Of a DNA stretch of 64,000 nucleotides, positions 30,321 to 41,356 are shown one piece after another. Positions within the stretch are counted from its first letter, which is position 1; every line of letters begins with the position of its first letter. Position numbers and translations under genes: made by a program. A model generated the notes under the pieces. That model was given only the letters and a program-made list of their open reading frames with translations. It was not told where the DNA came from and made no database searches. Source of the stretch: Serinus canaria (Eukaryota; Chordata; Aves; Passeriformes; Fringillidae); contig NC_066316.1 of NCBI RefSeq assembly GCF_022539315.1, positions 4,107,501-4,171,500 on the forward strand, written 5' to 3'.

Positions 30321-31700
30321 CAGTTCAATTACACTTCGTGTTCCTTAATGCCATTTCCTTCCCAACTAGCGACACATCCAACTTCGGCACACATTCCCTG
30401 GGAACTGTATTTGGGTTAAATGTTGATTTCAAGCAGATATTTGTCTCCGTTTAACCTATTAATCCTTTGTACACGTTCTTACTCTAATTTAAGGTTCTGG
30501 TGTGCTCCTTACACACAGTTTTGCTGAAAACGCTGCTAGATAAGAAAGTTACGAAAAAATCAAAGCTAAAAAGAAAATCAAAATGCATGATACACCCTGT
30601 AAACAAAAACTGCATCATTTGTATTTTTTAAAATCAACCAATAATAATAATGAATTGCAACTAAGGGACAAAGCCAAACATTAATGGCCACACAGTTGGA
30701 AGATATTTCTACAACCCAAACCATCACCCCGACCTATGACATCAATAATTATTTGTTTCCAGTTGGCCCTTCAGAAAAACGGGCAGAAGAGACATGTGGA
30801 TAAAATATGACCCCACGCTAATTCCCAGAGCACACAGCAGCACAGGAAGATTTCCAGGCACCATCCAGTGGAAGATCAGCTCAAAAAGCAGATTTGCAGT
30901 AAACTCTGATGAGTTTCACACGCTAAATCCATCTTTGCGTTAAAACATTTTTCAGGTCAGTCCCAAGATGTTGCCCTTATAGTGGCCCTTCCTTCCCAGC
31001 ATGTCTTCTGTGCTAGAACACTGACTTTTAATGTGCTTTGCACAACCTTTGGGATTTAATATTTTACTTTTTTCTACTGTGATCTATTTTTGAGATTATT
31101 TTACCCGTGGAGAAGCACTCAAGGGCCCTGTGCATTCCAAGGTCTCAATACCTTCAAAATGCAGAATGGTTTTATTTTCAACATTCAGCATCATAAATGA
31201 GCAAATACTTGTAGGAAAGATACTGAGAGCAGCAAAGCACATAGTTACAGCTCTTGCAAACGTGTGTGAACTATCACAGGTCCCACATTAAGGGCAAAGA
31301 GCGTGAAATACACAGCTCAGACATGTAAAGGAAATTATGGTCATTATTTGTCAAATGGATCGCCACAGCATCAGCACTGTGCCGGGCAGGCCCCTGGGAT
31401 TATCCCTGGGTTTTACAGCCAGCATTAACCAGGTAACATTAAGGATTTTTCACTTGTAGAGCTTCACCTTACATTTTTGTTTTCTCTACTCCATTTAGTG
31501 GCGCTATTTTAGACACGCCAAAGTAGAGATGACTTAAAAATCAGGCGCGTTAAAGCTTTAGAATGCATGTGGGTGGGGGAGGGCTTTGCAGAGAGGAAGC
31601 TGCTGTCTCCTGGCAGGAAGGAGTAAAACAAATTTAAGTGTGTACATAGATAAATAGATGTTTTAAAAAAATAAATTTCAAAACCCTAGAATGGGCATAA
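30321..31700. other. Intergenic space between PRORSD1 and MTIF2 promoters
   Basis: About 1.4 kb of AT-rich sequence between two divergent CpG-rich promoters. No exon or repeat is recognised. Confidence 0.6.
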
Positions 31701-31739
31701 TAAACTCAAAAAATCCCTGTCCCCTGACGGGCTCCGTGT

Positions 31740-32034
31740 CCCGCCTCCGCTGAGGGCATTTCCCGCCTTCCGTGAGGCGAGGCCCCGCCCCACTCCGCGC
31801 AGCCCCTGGGGCGCAGCTGCGCCTGCGCGGTTCCCTCGCGTCCCCTCTCAGCGCATGCGCAGGGAGCGGCGCGCCGGGCGTGAGGCACGGAGGGGTCGCG
31901 GAGCCCTTTCCCCTCCTTCCCTTCCCTCTTTTCCTCCCTCATCCCTTCCTTCATTCCTCGGGCTGTCAAGGCCGGCACCCGGGGGCTCGGAGAAAGGCGC
32001 TGATCCCCCGGGGAGAGCGGGCTGCAGCTGACAG
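31740..32034 (+). promoter_or_regulatory. MTIF2: MTIF2 CpG-rich promoter and probable non-coding exon 1
   Basis: An abrupt CpG-rich block without a TATA box. It contains GCGCATGCGC (31851-31860) and TGCGCCTGCGCG (31818-31829), both close to the NRF1 consensus. NRF1 commonly drives nuclear genes for mitochondrial proteins. A plausible 5' UTR donor, ACAG|GTATTA, occurs at 32035 before a 1.2-kb intron. The transcription start and donor are inferred. Confidence 0.55.
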
Positions 32035-33268
32035 GTATTAACTAGCCAGAGCCATGGGCAGGAGAGCAGCAGGAGCGGGAATGGCGCTCCTCCGGCCCGG
32101 GAGCCGGGAAGGGTTTTCCGCAGGCAGAGTCTGGCGTGGGATTCGCTGCTGTGAGCTGGGCCAGTGCCGCCTTGACCTTGTGTTGTTTGTGTGTGTGTAT
32201 GCGCAGCGTCTTGTGGCAGCTCCGCGGCTCCCTCGCCTTTACCGATTCAGCCCCTCTACGGTTCTCTTTAGGGTTAAAAACCCCACCAAAACACCGGGGT
32301 TTGGTAGTTAAGTTTGTCAAGTGCTCGCTTGCTGCAGGAGTCAGGGTGCGAGGGAGGTTTTAAAGGGCCCGCAGCCGTTCGGGAGGAAGCGAGAGCGTTC
32401 CCTGCCTTTGGGAGGGTGGCACAAGGACACCTGCGAGTGCGGACATGGAAGGGACAGAGAGTCCAACCCCGAGCAGGACAGAATCACAGAACAGTTTGGG
32501 TTGGAAGGGACCTTAAAGACCTGCTGCACCCCCTGCCATGGGCAGCAACACCTTCCAGTATCCCAGGGAGCCCCGTCCAAGCTGGCCTTGGACACTTCCA
32601 GGGGTGTGCCAGCCACAGGGGACCCTGTGCCAGTGCAGAATAGGCAGCTCTGGGCAACAGGAGAAACTCAGGGTGTTGTACAGCATAATTGCCAAAACGA
32701 CTCAAACCAAAGTTAAGATGGTTAAAACAAGATGTGGGATGATCTGACAGAAGCTTTTGCTCATCCAGGACTTAGCCTCACTGGAGGTCTCTGACCACAC
32801 CTCAGCACTGGTGTCACTGCCGTGCTATGGTCTTTCAGTGGTGCTTTTATCTTTAAATGCTCAGGTAAAGGGCATTTTTCAGGTGTGTTTTGCTGGCTTA
32901 GAGAGGTTGGTTAATTCTGTCAGTATAGCATGAGGAGTGCAAATGTGAGGTTTTTGTAGGAGACGTCAAAGAACCTGCAGTGGGGGAATTAATAGTTTTT
33001 ATAAGAGACCAGATGAAGAAGATGGAGAAAGATGAAAGATCTGTAAGCTCTTAGTAGATCCATGTGTCTGCAATAGAGAAGCGGGAAGAGGTGAAGTGCA
33101 GAAGGAAATGGAAAAACTGGAACAGTGCCTAAACAGTTTCATTTTGCCAGTGTTAAAAAGCCTGTTTGGAAACATAACATTTGTGCCTTGTGTTCCTGTA
33201 CATTTTGTCCTGAGAAGGAGGATCTTTGGGCCTCGAGGCTGACCTCAGTGTGTGCTTTGTGCTTGCAG
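32035..33268 (+). other. MTIF2: MTIF2 5' UTR intron (inferred)
   Basis: No coding exon lies between the promoter and the ATG exon. The stretch holds the antisense CR1 fragment at 32478-32625. The start depends on which 5' donor is used. Confidence 0.45.
32478..32625 (-). mobile_element. CR1 LINE 3' fragment, antisense
   Basis: The plus strand reads GAATCACAGAACAGTTTGGG followed by a TTGGAAGGGACCTTAAAGAC-type block and later AAGCTGGCCTTGGACACTTC. This is the reverse complement of the well-known 3' end of avian CR1 retrotransposons. It is 5'-truncated, as most CR1 copies are. Confidence 0.88.
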
Positions 33269-33275
33269 TGGGGAA

Positions 33276-33500
33276 ATGAACCAAGGGTTGCTGTTGAGGT
33301 TTGAAAATCTGGTGCAGCTCCGTGGTGCCTGCCAGCAGCTGCGTGCCCTGTCCTCCAGGAAAGTTTGTGGAGCACGATGGACGCCTGTGGAGTTGTCTGC
33401 ACATCCCATGGGCTCCCTCCCTCTGCATCCACAGCTCTGGCCAAAACACAGATTAATCAGTGCTGCCTTAGCACAGTGCAGACATCTAGCCACAAAGGAG
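33276..33500 (+). CDS. MTIF2: MTIF2 coding exon 1 (mitochondrial presequence)
   Basis: The exon begins at 33269 after GCTTGCAG with 7 nt of 5' UTR, then ATG ([15 protein letters not shown]). 75 codons, ending LATKE at donor GAG|GTAATT. The start matches the human MNQKLLKLENLLRF, and the good AAATGA context supports this ATG. The composition is that of a targeting peptide. Confidence 0.93.
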
Positions 33501-36500
33501 GTAATTAAGGACATCCAGTAATTCCTGGGTTTGTGTGGGAAGTTCAAGAGCTCAGTTTGAACATTTTAATGAAAAAGGAAAAAAAGCACTTTATTAATGA
33601 GTATAGAGAAGTTGTTATAAATCTATAAAACAAAATGTACTTTATGTATCATTTTTTGCCATTCTCTCTCAAATACTGACTTAGACCAGTAGCATCATGA
33701 ATTTTTGCTGACACTGGAGGAAATTATTACAAACAAAAATGGAAATGGTTTTATTGGCTTTTGTCCTTGTTCTGAAAAATTAAAAATGCAAAAAGATTAA
33801 GGGTAGTGTGCTATACATTTGAAATGTTCATTATGATGTGTTAACTCATTTGTTAATTGTAATTAATTGGTGTTATAGTAAAGAAGATGTGTTTACCTCA
33901 TATGGCTTGAGAACATTGTCTTTTTAATACTGTTTTTGTTATTTCTTAGTTTATATTCCTGTGTATTTGTCTAATTCCATGTAGGAGACAAAAAAGAAGA
34001 AAAAGAAGATTCCCCTGACAAAAGGTGAAGTGGAGATAAGGCAGAAGATGACTGTGGAGGAACTGGCACAAGCTATGGGCAAAGACATAGGTGAGAGCCT
34101 GCTTTGGGGTCAGAAACAGCAACATTTGTCACAGCCCTTCCACCAGTGGGAAAGGCAAAGGTGTCCTCCATGGCCTGAGTGGTTGTAGATCCATCCCAAA
34201 GGAAATGTTAAGAGACACAGTGCAGACTAAAGAGAAAAGAAGTCGGGCCATCCAAAAGACCAGGCCAGACCAGGCCATGTCTGTCTGTCCTCTCCAGCAG
34301 AAAGGCCTCAGATCCATGCAGGCTGCTCCTTGTGACTGTGCTTCCCAGGGGCTCAGTTATTCCAGAAGGAAAATGCTGCACCCTGCTCTGTCAGAGCGGG
34401 ACCCCTGTGAGTTAAGAACTTGAGGCTAAAGAGCTTCAGCCCAAAATCCAGAGTAGGAATAGGAATCTTGGGTTCAGGAGCAATTTGTGTTTCATTAGAA
34501 CAGCCCTTTGATTCACTGGGAGAGGCATGACTTGTCTGGAATTGCTCCCTGTAACAATTTTTGACTACTGTGATATGTTCTGTGTTTCTAGAACCAAAGA
34601 AAGCAGCATGTGATCAGATTTATCAAATTTCTTTCCTCCTTGAATCACTCCTTTGCTCTTTGCCTTAGATGAGCTTCAGTTGTTTTCTCTTTTGGAATTA
34701 TTGGAAAATTAAGCCATGAATATCTGAGTGGAAAATAAGATTCTAGCAGCCAACAGAGTAGTAATTTTCAGTAAATCTGCAAAAAGTTCTTCTCTGCAAG
34801 TATGTAGATTAATGGCAACTTCTAGATAAATCTAACTAAAGGAAAACTGCTTGGTGAATAATACTTAGTAGCACAAAGAAAATAATAGAAAATTCTGATG
34901 AAGTGGGTTGGTTTTTTTTGTCCCACATGTTTTTATGGATGTAATTGTAAATGTGTTTATGTTTGCTGCAGATCATATTTATGAAGTGCTGCTGTACACA
35001 AATATTAACCTTGATTCAGTAGAACCAGATTCCATCTTGAGTGAAGACCACATCAAGATGATTGTGCAAAAATCAGGAATGAAGTATAAATCAGCAAAAC
35101 TGAAAGAGGAAAAGGAAAGAAAAAACACAGATGCTGTCAAGAGGCAAGTTGTGAGCTGCTCTTTTTGGCTCTTTTTATTCTATTCCTTTCTGCAGGTGTT
35201 TGGGGAGGAGGCAGCCTGGACTGTGTGGCATCGAGTGCTGTGTTGGGTGTGGCCCAGGGAATTTTTTTTGGCTTTACAAGCCCTGTTTTTGCTGCAATTG
35301 CAGACCTCCTGCAGACCCAGCAGTACTGACCCCACGGCCCCCAGTTGTCACCATTCTGGGACACGTGGATCATGGCAAGACAACCCTGCTGGACAGCCTG
35401 CGGAAAACCCAGGTGGCGGCGATGGAAGCAGGAGGCATCACACAACACATTGGAGCTTTTATTGGTATGATCCAAGTCCACCTGCTCAGGTGTTACACAA
35501 TTTCCTCTCCATCTCACACAGCAGGCTGACTTGCTGCCAGTTCACTGGGGGAAAAAAGTTGCCACATAAATGGTGAGAAAGGAAACTATAACATAAAATG
35601 TCTGTTGCTGATAACTGTCCTGACTATGTACATAGAGCTTTGAAATTAATTGCCTGCACAAGTTGACATTCGACTATTTTGGGTTATGGAAGATCCCAGG
35701 ACACTTCCTTGTTCCTGAGGATTTAACAGCACCGTTAACAGTCATGCCAACAATTCCTGACTGCCTAAAACATGTCATTATTATTAAAATGCCCTTAAAG
35801 GGGTGATGCTTGATCTACAGCACATCAAATAAAGCTGGCTGAAATGCTGATGTTAAGCTGTTGCATTTGCTTACAGTGCACGTGCCTTCTGGGGAAAAGA
35901 TCACCTTCCTCGACACTCCTGGCCACGCAGCCTTTTCAGCCATGCGGGCGAGGGGCACCAATGTCACCGACATTGTCATTCTGGTGGTGGCAGCAGAGGA
36001 TGGAGTGATGCAGCAAACCATAGAGTCCATCCAGCACGCCAAAAATGCAGGAGGTACAGAGGGGGGGGCTTTGGGAACCTTGCTTTTACCTCTCAAAAAA
36101 GCCTGCTTGGACTGGAATCCACAGAACCTGGAAGTGACTGTCCTAATCCCATTCATCATTCCCTGTGATGTTTGAAAATGTCCTGAATATTGCAGTAATA
36201 CAAAAAGATCCTAAAATACTAATATTTAGCAAGACAGGGGTTCATTGTTTGGGGTTTTTTTACCTTCTCTACATGGGTAACTCCGGCAGCTTCCTCCTGG
36301 TAGCTCAGATCTTGATGGCTGCTCAGGGAAGAGTAAGATGATCTGTTCTAAGTGGCCATAACTTGCTCTAACCTTTTCTAGCAGCTGTGATGGTAGCAGC
36401 AGGTTTTGGTTAGGTTGGTGCTGAGTTTATGTGTTCTCTTTTTAGTTCCTCTTATCCTGGCCATTAATAAATGTGACAAACCTGAAGCTGATCCTGAAAG

Positions 36501-39500
36501 AGTAAAGAAGGAATTGCTGGCTCACGATGTGGTGTGTGAAGAGTTTGGAGGTGATGTTCAGGCTGTAAATATTTCTGCCCTCAAGGTAAGAGAAAAATGA
36601 TGCTGTTCATGGATGTCTAATATGTGCAGAGAAATGCATTTTTATTTGACAGCTGGAAAATAAAATGGTTCTCTTCCTGGTATTTGATATCTTGCCATGA
36701 GCTCAGTGCTACTGGCTCTTGCCAGAATTACTTGAAACACACTGAAATGTATTTTGAGGCTCAAACTTCCAGCAAGCAATCATATCTCATTTTTCTGCTG
36801 GTAATTCAGTCCATCAGGTTTGTGTCTGATGTCTGGAAGTCTTTCCTGGGTGTTGAATGTCATCACATTTCAGTGGGAGAATTTGGCACTGGGGGTTAAA
36901 CTTCTGATCCCACTTTGCTTGGGAGCTTCCTTTATTCTGCGTGTTTTTGTGTGGTTTTATGCAGGGGGAAAACCTGATGGTTTTGGCAGAGGCAACTGTA
37001 GCTCTGGCAGAGATGTTGGAACTGAAGGCAGATGCCACGGGGCTGGTGGAGGGGACAATCATTGAGTCTCGGAAAGACAAAGGGAAAGGGTGAGTCAAGT
37101 GCCACCTCTGCAGCTTCAGGGAAGCACTTGGTGACAGCACAGACACACTGGGCAGGGACCTGTGCCTCAGTAAGTAGAGGCAGAACACTTCCTTTGCAGT
37201 GTTCCTAGTCAGAGCCTTGAAATACTACTCTGCAACACTAGAGGTTAGAAACTGATGGGGCAAAATTCATCACATCCCTGAAATGAAAATCCTGTAACAG
37301 GAAATCGTTTCAAATGGTAAAACCTAAGTGGTTTTTAAAATGTCTTTTAAAAAGTAAGAATAATGAAGTTAACAGTCAATACATACAAAGCTCTTGACAA
37401 GTTTTATGTAACATGACATTCTACCCTTAAGTATTTTAGTCCATTGGCAGAGTGTGTGAGCAAGGTGTGTTCTGCCCTCTTTAAAAATGAACTGAACTCT
37501 ACAAGGTTGTTGGGATGTGTTGTTTGGGGTTGGAGGTTTTTTTGGTGGAGGTTCACTTAATGTGTAAAATCATCCTGTTGCTGGGTTCACAAATGTCAGA
37601 TTTTGGCTTGATCTGCAGAAATGAAGAGTACAGTGCAGATTTTAGGGCTTTTTAACTCACTGAAACATTTGATGAGTGCTCTAGTAAATCATCACAGGAA
37701 TTTTCTGCCTGTGATGGATCACAAATCCATTCTGGTTGTGTTGTGCCTACACTGGCTGTGAAGACAGGGAGAAACATCACTTGAATTTTGTCTGTTATTT
37801 TTCTCCTCTGCTCTTCACCAGTCCACTCACCACAGCCATCATCCAGAGAGGAACTCTGAGGAAAGGCTGTGTTCTGGTTGCAGGGAAGACCTGGGCAAAA
37901 GTGCGGTTCCTGTTCGATGAGAATGGCAAAGCTGTGGATGCAGCCTCACCAGGCATCCCCGTGGAAATCATGGGCTGGAAGGAATGCCCTTCAGCAGGAG
38001 ATGAAATCCTTGAAGTAGAGTCTGAGGTACACAAAGAACTCTTCAGTGAAAAGCTCACACTGCTGCAAGGATGGGAAGGAGCTGAGTAACAAAATAAGTG
38101 AGAGCTTTTAATCACCTGGATAATCCCATGAAAGGTCGAGCGTGGGGATTAAGGGACCTGGGCTAGATGATCTGGAAGAGGAATGAGGGTTTGCATTCTG
38201 CCTCTTTCTTTTCCACCTTTCCCCTGCTAGACTGTCCTCATCTCCACTGGAACAATCCAGTACTTGAGGAGATCAGTGTTTTAATTTGAGAAAGGCATAA
38301 TTCTTGCCCGACAAAAAGAAAATGCATAAAATACAGCTTGAAATAGGTGTTGTGAGTGCTGGAAAAACACCACATGAAAGAATGAACAATAATTCTCTTC
38401 TGCAATGAAGAGATACTTTAAAAATAGGCCTTGAGTCATGTGGTAGCTCAGGGAAGAAAAGCTCTTGTCTCATTCTCTGCCATCTGTGCAGCAAAACTGT
38501 AGTTAAAAGTGAAGGAAAATGAGTGAGCCTGTAGAGAGGATGTGAAAGGATGAAATTGCAGCATTTTGAAGCAGTGCTTTAAAGGTAATGTTTCTGTCTT
38601 CCTGCCCAGCAAAGGGCACAGGAAGTTGTGGCTTGGAGAGCCTATGTTGAACAACAGGAGAAGATGAAGAAGGATCTGGAAGTTATTGAAGCAAAGCAAA
38701 AGGAACACAGGTTGGAATATGAGAAGCAGCAGCAGAAGCTGGCCCACCTGACCTGGAGACAGAGGAAGGCAGTGCTGTACAAGGCCAGTAAGCACCTGAT
38801 GTTCTCAAGGCCTAAGGAGAGAACAGAGATGGATGAAAACACACTCTCATTAATAGTTAAAGGTGCTGTCCCTGTCTGTGTGCTGCTCCTTTGGTTCTGT
38901 GCTTCTCGAATGCTCTGTCTGAAACAGAGCTCTAAACTAAACACAGCTTCTGTTACCAAAAGTTTGATCAGTTTAAAACTTACTGAACTCCCATAAGAGC
39001 AGGGGCATCAGAAAACATCCACTGGTCAGGAGGATGTGCTGCCAGCAGGGCCAACAGGAAAACTTAACATGCTCAATGCACTTACCCAGGGGCTCCTGAG
39101 AAAACCCATACATAACCCTATATATGTCAAAAAAGTCCCAAGCTATTAGTGTTTGGCATCAGCAAAATAGAGGAGAATAACAAAATAACAATTGTGTTCA
39201 AGTGGGATAGGAGGAACTTGGTTTTACCTCATTTTGTGAGACTCAAGCAGTGACTGTAGTTGAAAACCTGCAAACTTGACCTGACAGTGACAGCAGATGT
39301 AGAGCCTCTGGACCTTCCGTATTTATCCAGTTTAGTTTTGGAATTCACAGACTTTTTGGATGTGTTTTGACATATTACTCAAAATATAGTGACAGATGTC
39401 AGAAGACTTTCTGTTGCACAGCGTGGTGTTGACATTAGTTGTGATTCTGTGTCTCTGACTAACACAAAGCCAGCAGTACTTTCATTTATCCATGCAGGTG

Positions 39501-41356
39501 ATGTGGATGGATCTGTTGAAGCTATTCTGAACATTCTGGACAGCTATGATTGTGAGGATGAATGCAAACTAGACATTGTCTACTTTGGAATGGGAGATAT
39601 CAGTGAAAATGATATCAGCCTTGCTGAAGCGTTTAATGGTGGGTGTCTCAAATTCATTTTACAGTTTTCAAATTCTGACTTACTGAAATGCATAGGCCTC
39701 AGCCAGGTTTTATTTTCTCAATAATTAGCAGCATCAATAAGATAAATTTTTGTGAATGTTGAAAATGCTTCCTTGAACATCAGACCAGTACAGAAGGGGA
39801 GGCTCAAAGTCTCACAGAAATGGAAAGACTCTGGAAAAGCTCTTGCCAGAAGTTCAGTTGTTAAGGTTAAACTCTGGCTCTTCACTCAGGCTGTTTTATG
39901 ATGCTCACACAGGGCAAAGCTAGAAAAGCAGGTTAGAAAATAATTTTCTCTTTGCTCAGGGAGGCACCTGGATCTAGGACTGAGTCAGTTGTTGCTGTTC
40001 ATACCCCATAATTCTCATTGCTGCAGAGAGTGAGGTCACTGCACGTGCCACAGGTGGGCAAGAATCAGCTAGAATTCACTTCTGGCTTTATTTGCACAAC
40101 CTAGTTGGTTTTCCAGCCCAGAAAGATAGATCTGTGTCCTTTACATGAGCTCTGTGTGTTATTTTCTGCTTTGATACCTCTAGTTCTGTCATCAGGGACC
40201 TTCTGTGGGCTTTTTGGGGCTATTCATTTTGATAGGTTTGTAGCAGTCCATGAGCCATAGCAGGGGAGGCAAATGGTCTCCCCTTAAAAGAGAAGCAGGA
40301 ATAAAATGTACCCTGTGCTGCAGAATTTCACTTTCACTGTTCAAAGGCTCATCCCGTGCAGTCATCACTTGACAGTTCTTTCATTTTTCAGGTGTAATAT
40401 TTGGATTCAGTGTGAAAGCCAATGAAAGTATCAAAAAGCTGGCTGATAAAAAGGGAATAAAAATTAAACTTCACAACATTATCTACAAACTTATAGAAGA
40501 CTTGAAGGATGAGCTGAACAGCAGGCTGCCCCCAACTGTGGTGGAGACTACAGTGGGTGAGTTTTCATTGATACATTTTTGCCTCAAAACATGGCAAATT
40601 CTACACTCCTAGAAAAATACACCCTGCTTCTACCTCGTGCCTTGTTATTCCTGTGGACTTCAACTTTAGTTTTTATTTTAGGGGAAGCTTCAGTTCTTGA
40701 CACCTTCTCTGTCACAGTAGGAAAAAACAAAATTCCAGTGGCTGGATGCAGAGTGCACAAGGGGCTGCTGGACAGAAAAATGAAGTTTAAGCTAATCCGT
40801 AACAGGGATGTTATTTGGAAAGGTGAGTGGAATTGCCACAAAACGTGGATTTGTGCTTAGTATTTTTAGATCTTGCCAGTTCCCTGGGATGTCAGTGCAA
40901 AGGATCCTGGTGAAATCCTGAATTCTGTCCAGGATGGAGAGGAATGCCACCACATGCCAGTGGGTTGTTCGCAGACCTTTTCCCAACCACCCATGCTGGC
41001 AGGCGAGTAGGAGCATCACAGGCTCTACCTGCCACAAGGACCTGCTGTCTGACTGCCCTTAACATCCCTACATTTTCCTGCTTCCCCTGTGGAGCCACAA
41101 AGTGAAACATTAATCCTGCAAGAAGGGCAGACCAAACCACTGCTCTGCTGCTGGTGGCCTCTCTTTCATGCATTTTCTCTTTGTAGGATGTCTGTCATCA
41201 CTGAAGCACCATAAAGATGATGTCCAGATAATAAAAACAGGAATGGATTGTGGATTGAGTTTGGACAAAAATCTGGAGTTCAGTATTGGAGATGAAATTA
41301 TCTGTTATGAAGAAAAAGAAGTTCAACAGACAACTTCCTGGGACCCAGGATTTTAA
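33276..41356 (+). CDS. MTIF2: MTIF2, mitochondrial translation initiation factor 2
   Basis: Thirteen coding exons (33276-33500, 33985-34090, 34972-35143, 35304-35464, 35877-36053, 36446-36585, 36965-37089, 37822-38026, 38610-38862, 39498-39638, 40392-40556, 40682-40822, 41187-41356) give 726 residues (human about 727). The protein is the nuclear-encoded IF-2 homologue: a GTPase that brings fMet-tRNA to the mitochondrial small subunit and promotes subunit joining. GTPase signatures are G1 GHVDHGKTT (residues 187-195), G3 DTPGH (234-238), G4 NKCD (288-291) and G5 SAL (324-326). The first 75 residues, rich in Arg, Leu and Ser with few acids, fit a mitochondrial presequence. The protein ends [15 protein letters not shown], as in human. 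All introns are GT-AG except the third, which is GC-AG. Confidence 0.97.
33985..34090 (+). CDS. MTIF2: MTIF2 coding exon 2
   Basis: Encodes [17 protein letters not shown] through AMGKDI(D), phase 0 to 1, with a run of six Lys before the start of the conserved N-terminal domain ([12 protein letters not shown]). The acceptor is CATGTAG and the donor ATAG|GTGAGA. Confidence 0.93.
34091..34971 (+). other. MTIF2: MTIF2 intron 2, 881 bp, no other feature seen
   Basis: Open frames here (for example 34091-34423) continue from the exon by chance or lack any match to MTIF2. Confidence 0.7.
34972..35143 (+). CDS. MTIF2: MTIF2 coding exon 3
   Basis: Encodes (D)[17 protein letters not shown] through NTDAVK(R), phase 1 to 2. 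The acceptor is GCTGCAG. The donor is AAGAG|GCAAGT, a GC donor that fits the AG|GCAAGT consensus of GC-AG introns. The nearby GT at 35150 would put the next exon out of frame. Confidence 0.92.
35304..35464 (+). CDS. MTIF2: MTIF2 coding exon 4 (GTPase P-loop)
   Basis: Encodes (R)[17 protein letters not shown] then the P-loop [12 protein letters not shown] and the switch-I block [11 protein letters not shown](V). Phase 2 to 1. The acceptor is AATTGCAG and the donor ATTG|GTATGA. Confidence 0.97.
35877..36053 (+). CDS. MTIF2: MTIF2 coding exon 5 (GTPase G3)
   Basis: Encodes (V)[17 protein letters not shown] through [10 protein letters not shown], phase 1 to 1. It contains [15 protein letters not shown], the G3/switch-II motif with the catalytic His of translational GTPases. 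The acceptor is CTTACAG and the donor GGAG|GTACAG. Confidence 0.97.
36446..36585 (+). CDS. MTIF2: MTIF2 coding exon 6 (GTPase G4/G5)
   Basis: Encodes (V)[17 protein letters not shown] through AVNISALK, phase 1 to 0. NKCD gives guanine specificity and SAL is G5. The acceptor is TTTTTAG and the donor AAG|GTAAGA. Confidence 0.96.
36965..37089 (+). CDS. MTIF2: MTIF2 coding exon 7
   Basis: Encodes [17 protein letters not shown] through SRKDKGKG(split), phase 0 to 2: the end of the G domain and entry to the domain II beta barrel (EGTIIES). The acceptor is TTATGCAG and the donor AAGG|GTGAGT. Confidence 0.95.
37090..37821 (+). other. MTIF2: MTIF2 intron 7, 732 bp, no other feature seen
   Basis: AT-rich intronic sequence with no repeat or exon recognised. 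Confidence 0.7.
37822..38026 (+). CDS. MTIF2: MTIF2 coding exon 8 (domain II)
   Basis: Encodes (G)[17 protein letters not shown] through EILEVESE, phase 2 to 0. RGTLRKG and [11 protein letters not shown] are the beta-barrel signatures of IF-2 domain II. The acceptor is TTCACCAG and the donor GAG|GTACAC. Confidence 0.95.
38610..38862 (+). CDS. MTIF2: MTIF2 coding exon 9 (charged helical linker)
   Basis: Encodes [17 protein letters not shown] through TLSLIVK(G), phase 0 to 1: a Lys/Glu/Gln-rich helix linking domains II and III. The donor is a weak AAAG|GTGCTG, fixed by phase and by the conserved IVKG-DVDGS junction. The frame stays open into the intron, which is not coding by homology. Confidence 0.9.
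39498..39638 (+). CDS. MTIF2: MTIF2 coding exon 10 (domain III)
   Basis: Encodes (G)[17 protein letters not shown] through SLAEAFN(G), phase 1 to 1. The acceptor is CATGCAG and the donor [19 protein letters not shown] is the invariant start of IF-2 domain III. Confidence 0.95.
40392..40556 (+). CDS. MTIF2: MTIF2 coding exon 11
   Basis: Encodes (G)[17 protein letters not shown] through VETTV(G), phase 1 to 1, including the [19 protein letters not shown] helix region. The acceptor is TTTTTCAG and the donor GTGG|GTGAGT. Confidence 0.95.
40682..40822 (+). CDS. MTIF2: MTIF2 coding exon 12 (domain IV)
   Basis: Encodes (G)[17 protein letters not shown] through RDVIWK(G), phase 1 to 1. [10 protein letters not shown] and the following barrel strands belong to the fMet-tRNA-binding C-terminal domain. 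The acceptor is ATTTTAG and the donor AAAG|GTGAGT. Confidence 0.95.
41187..41356 (+). CDS. MTIF2: MTIF2 last coding exon
   Basis: Encodes (G)[17 protein letters not shown] through TTSWDPGF and TAA at 41354-41356. LKHHKDDV and GMDCGLSL are the C-terminal IF-2 domain signatures. The acceptor is TTTGTAG. Confidence 0.97.

Noticed and set aside
35144..35151. GT donor at 35150 for MTIF2 exon 3
   Set aside because: It would leave the next exon out of phase with the conserved ADPAVLTPR and P-loop sequence; the GC donor at 35144 restores frame.
38863..38996. Extension of MTIF2 exon 9 to the stop at 38996
   Set aside because: The extra residues have no match to MTIF2, and the conserved IVKG-DVDGS junction requires splicing at 38862.
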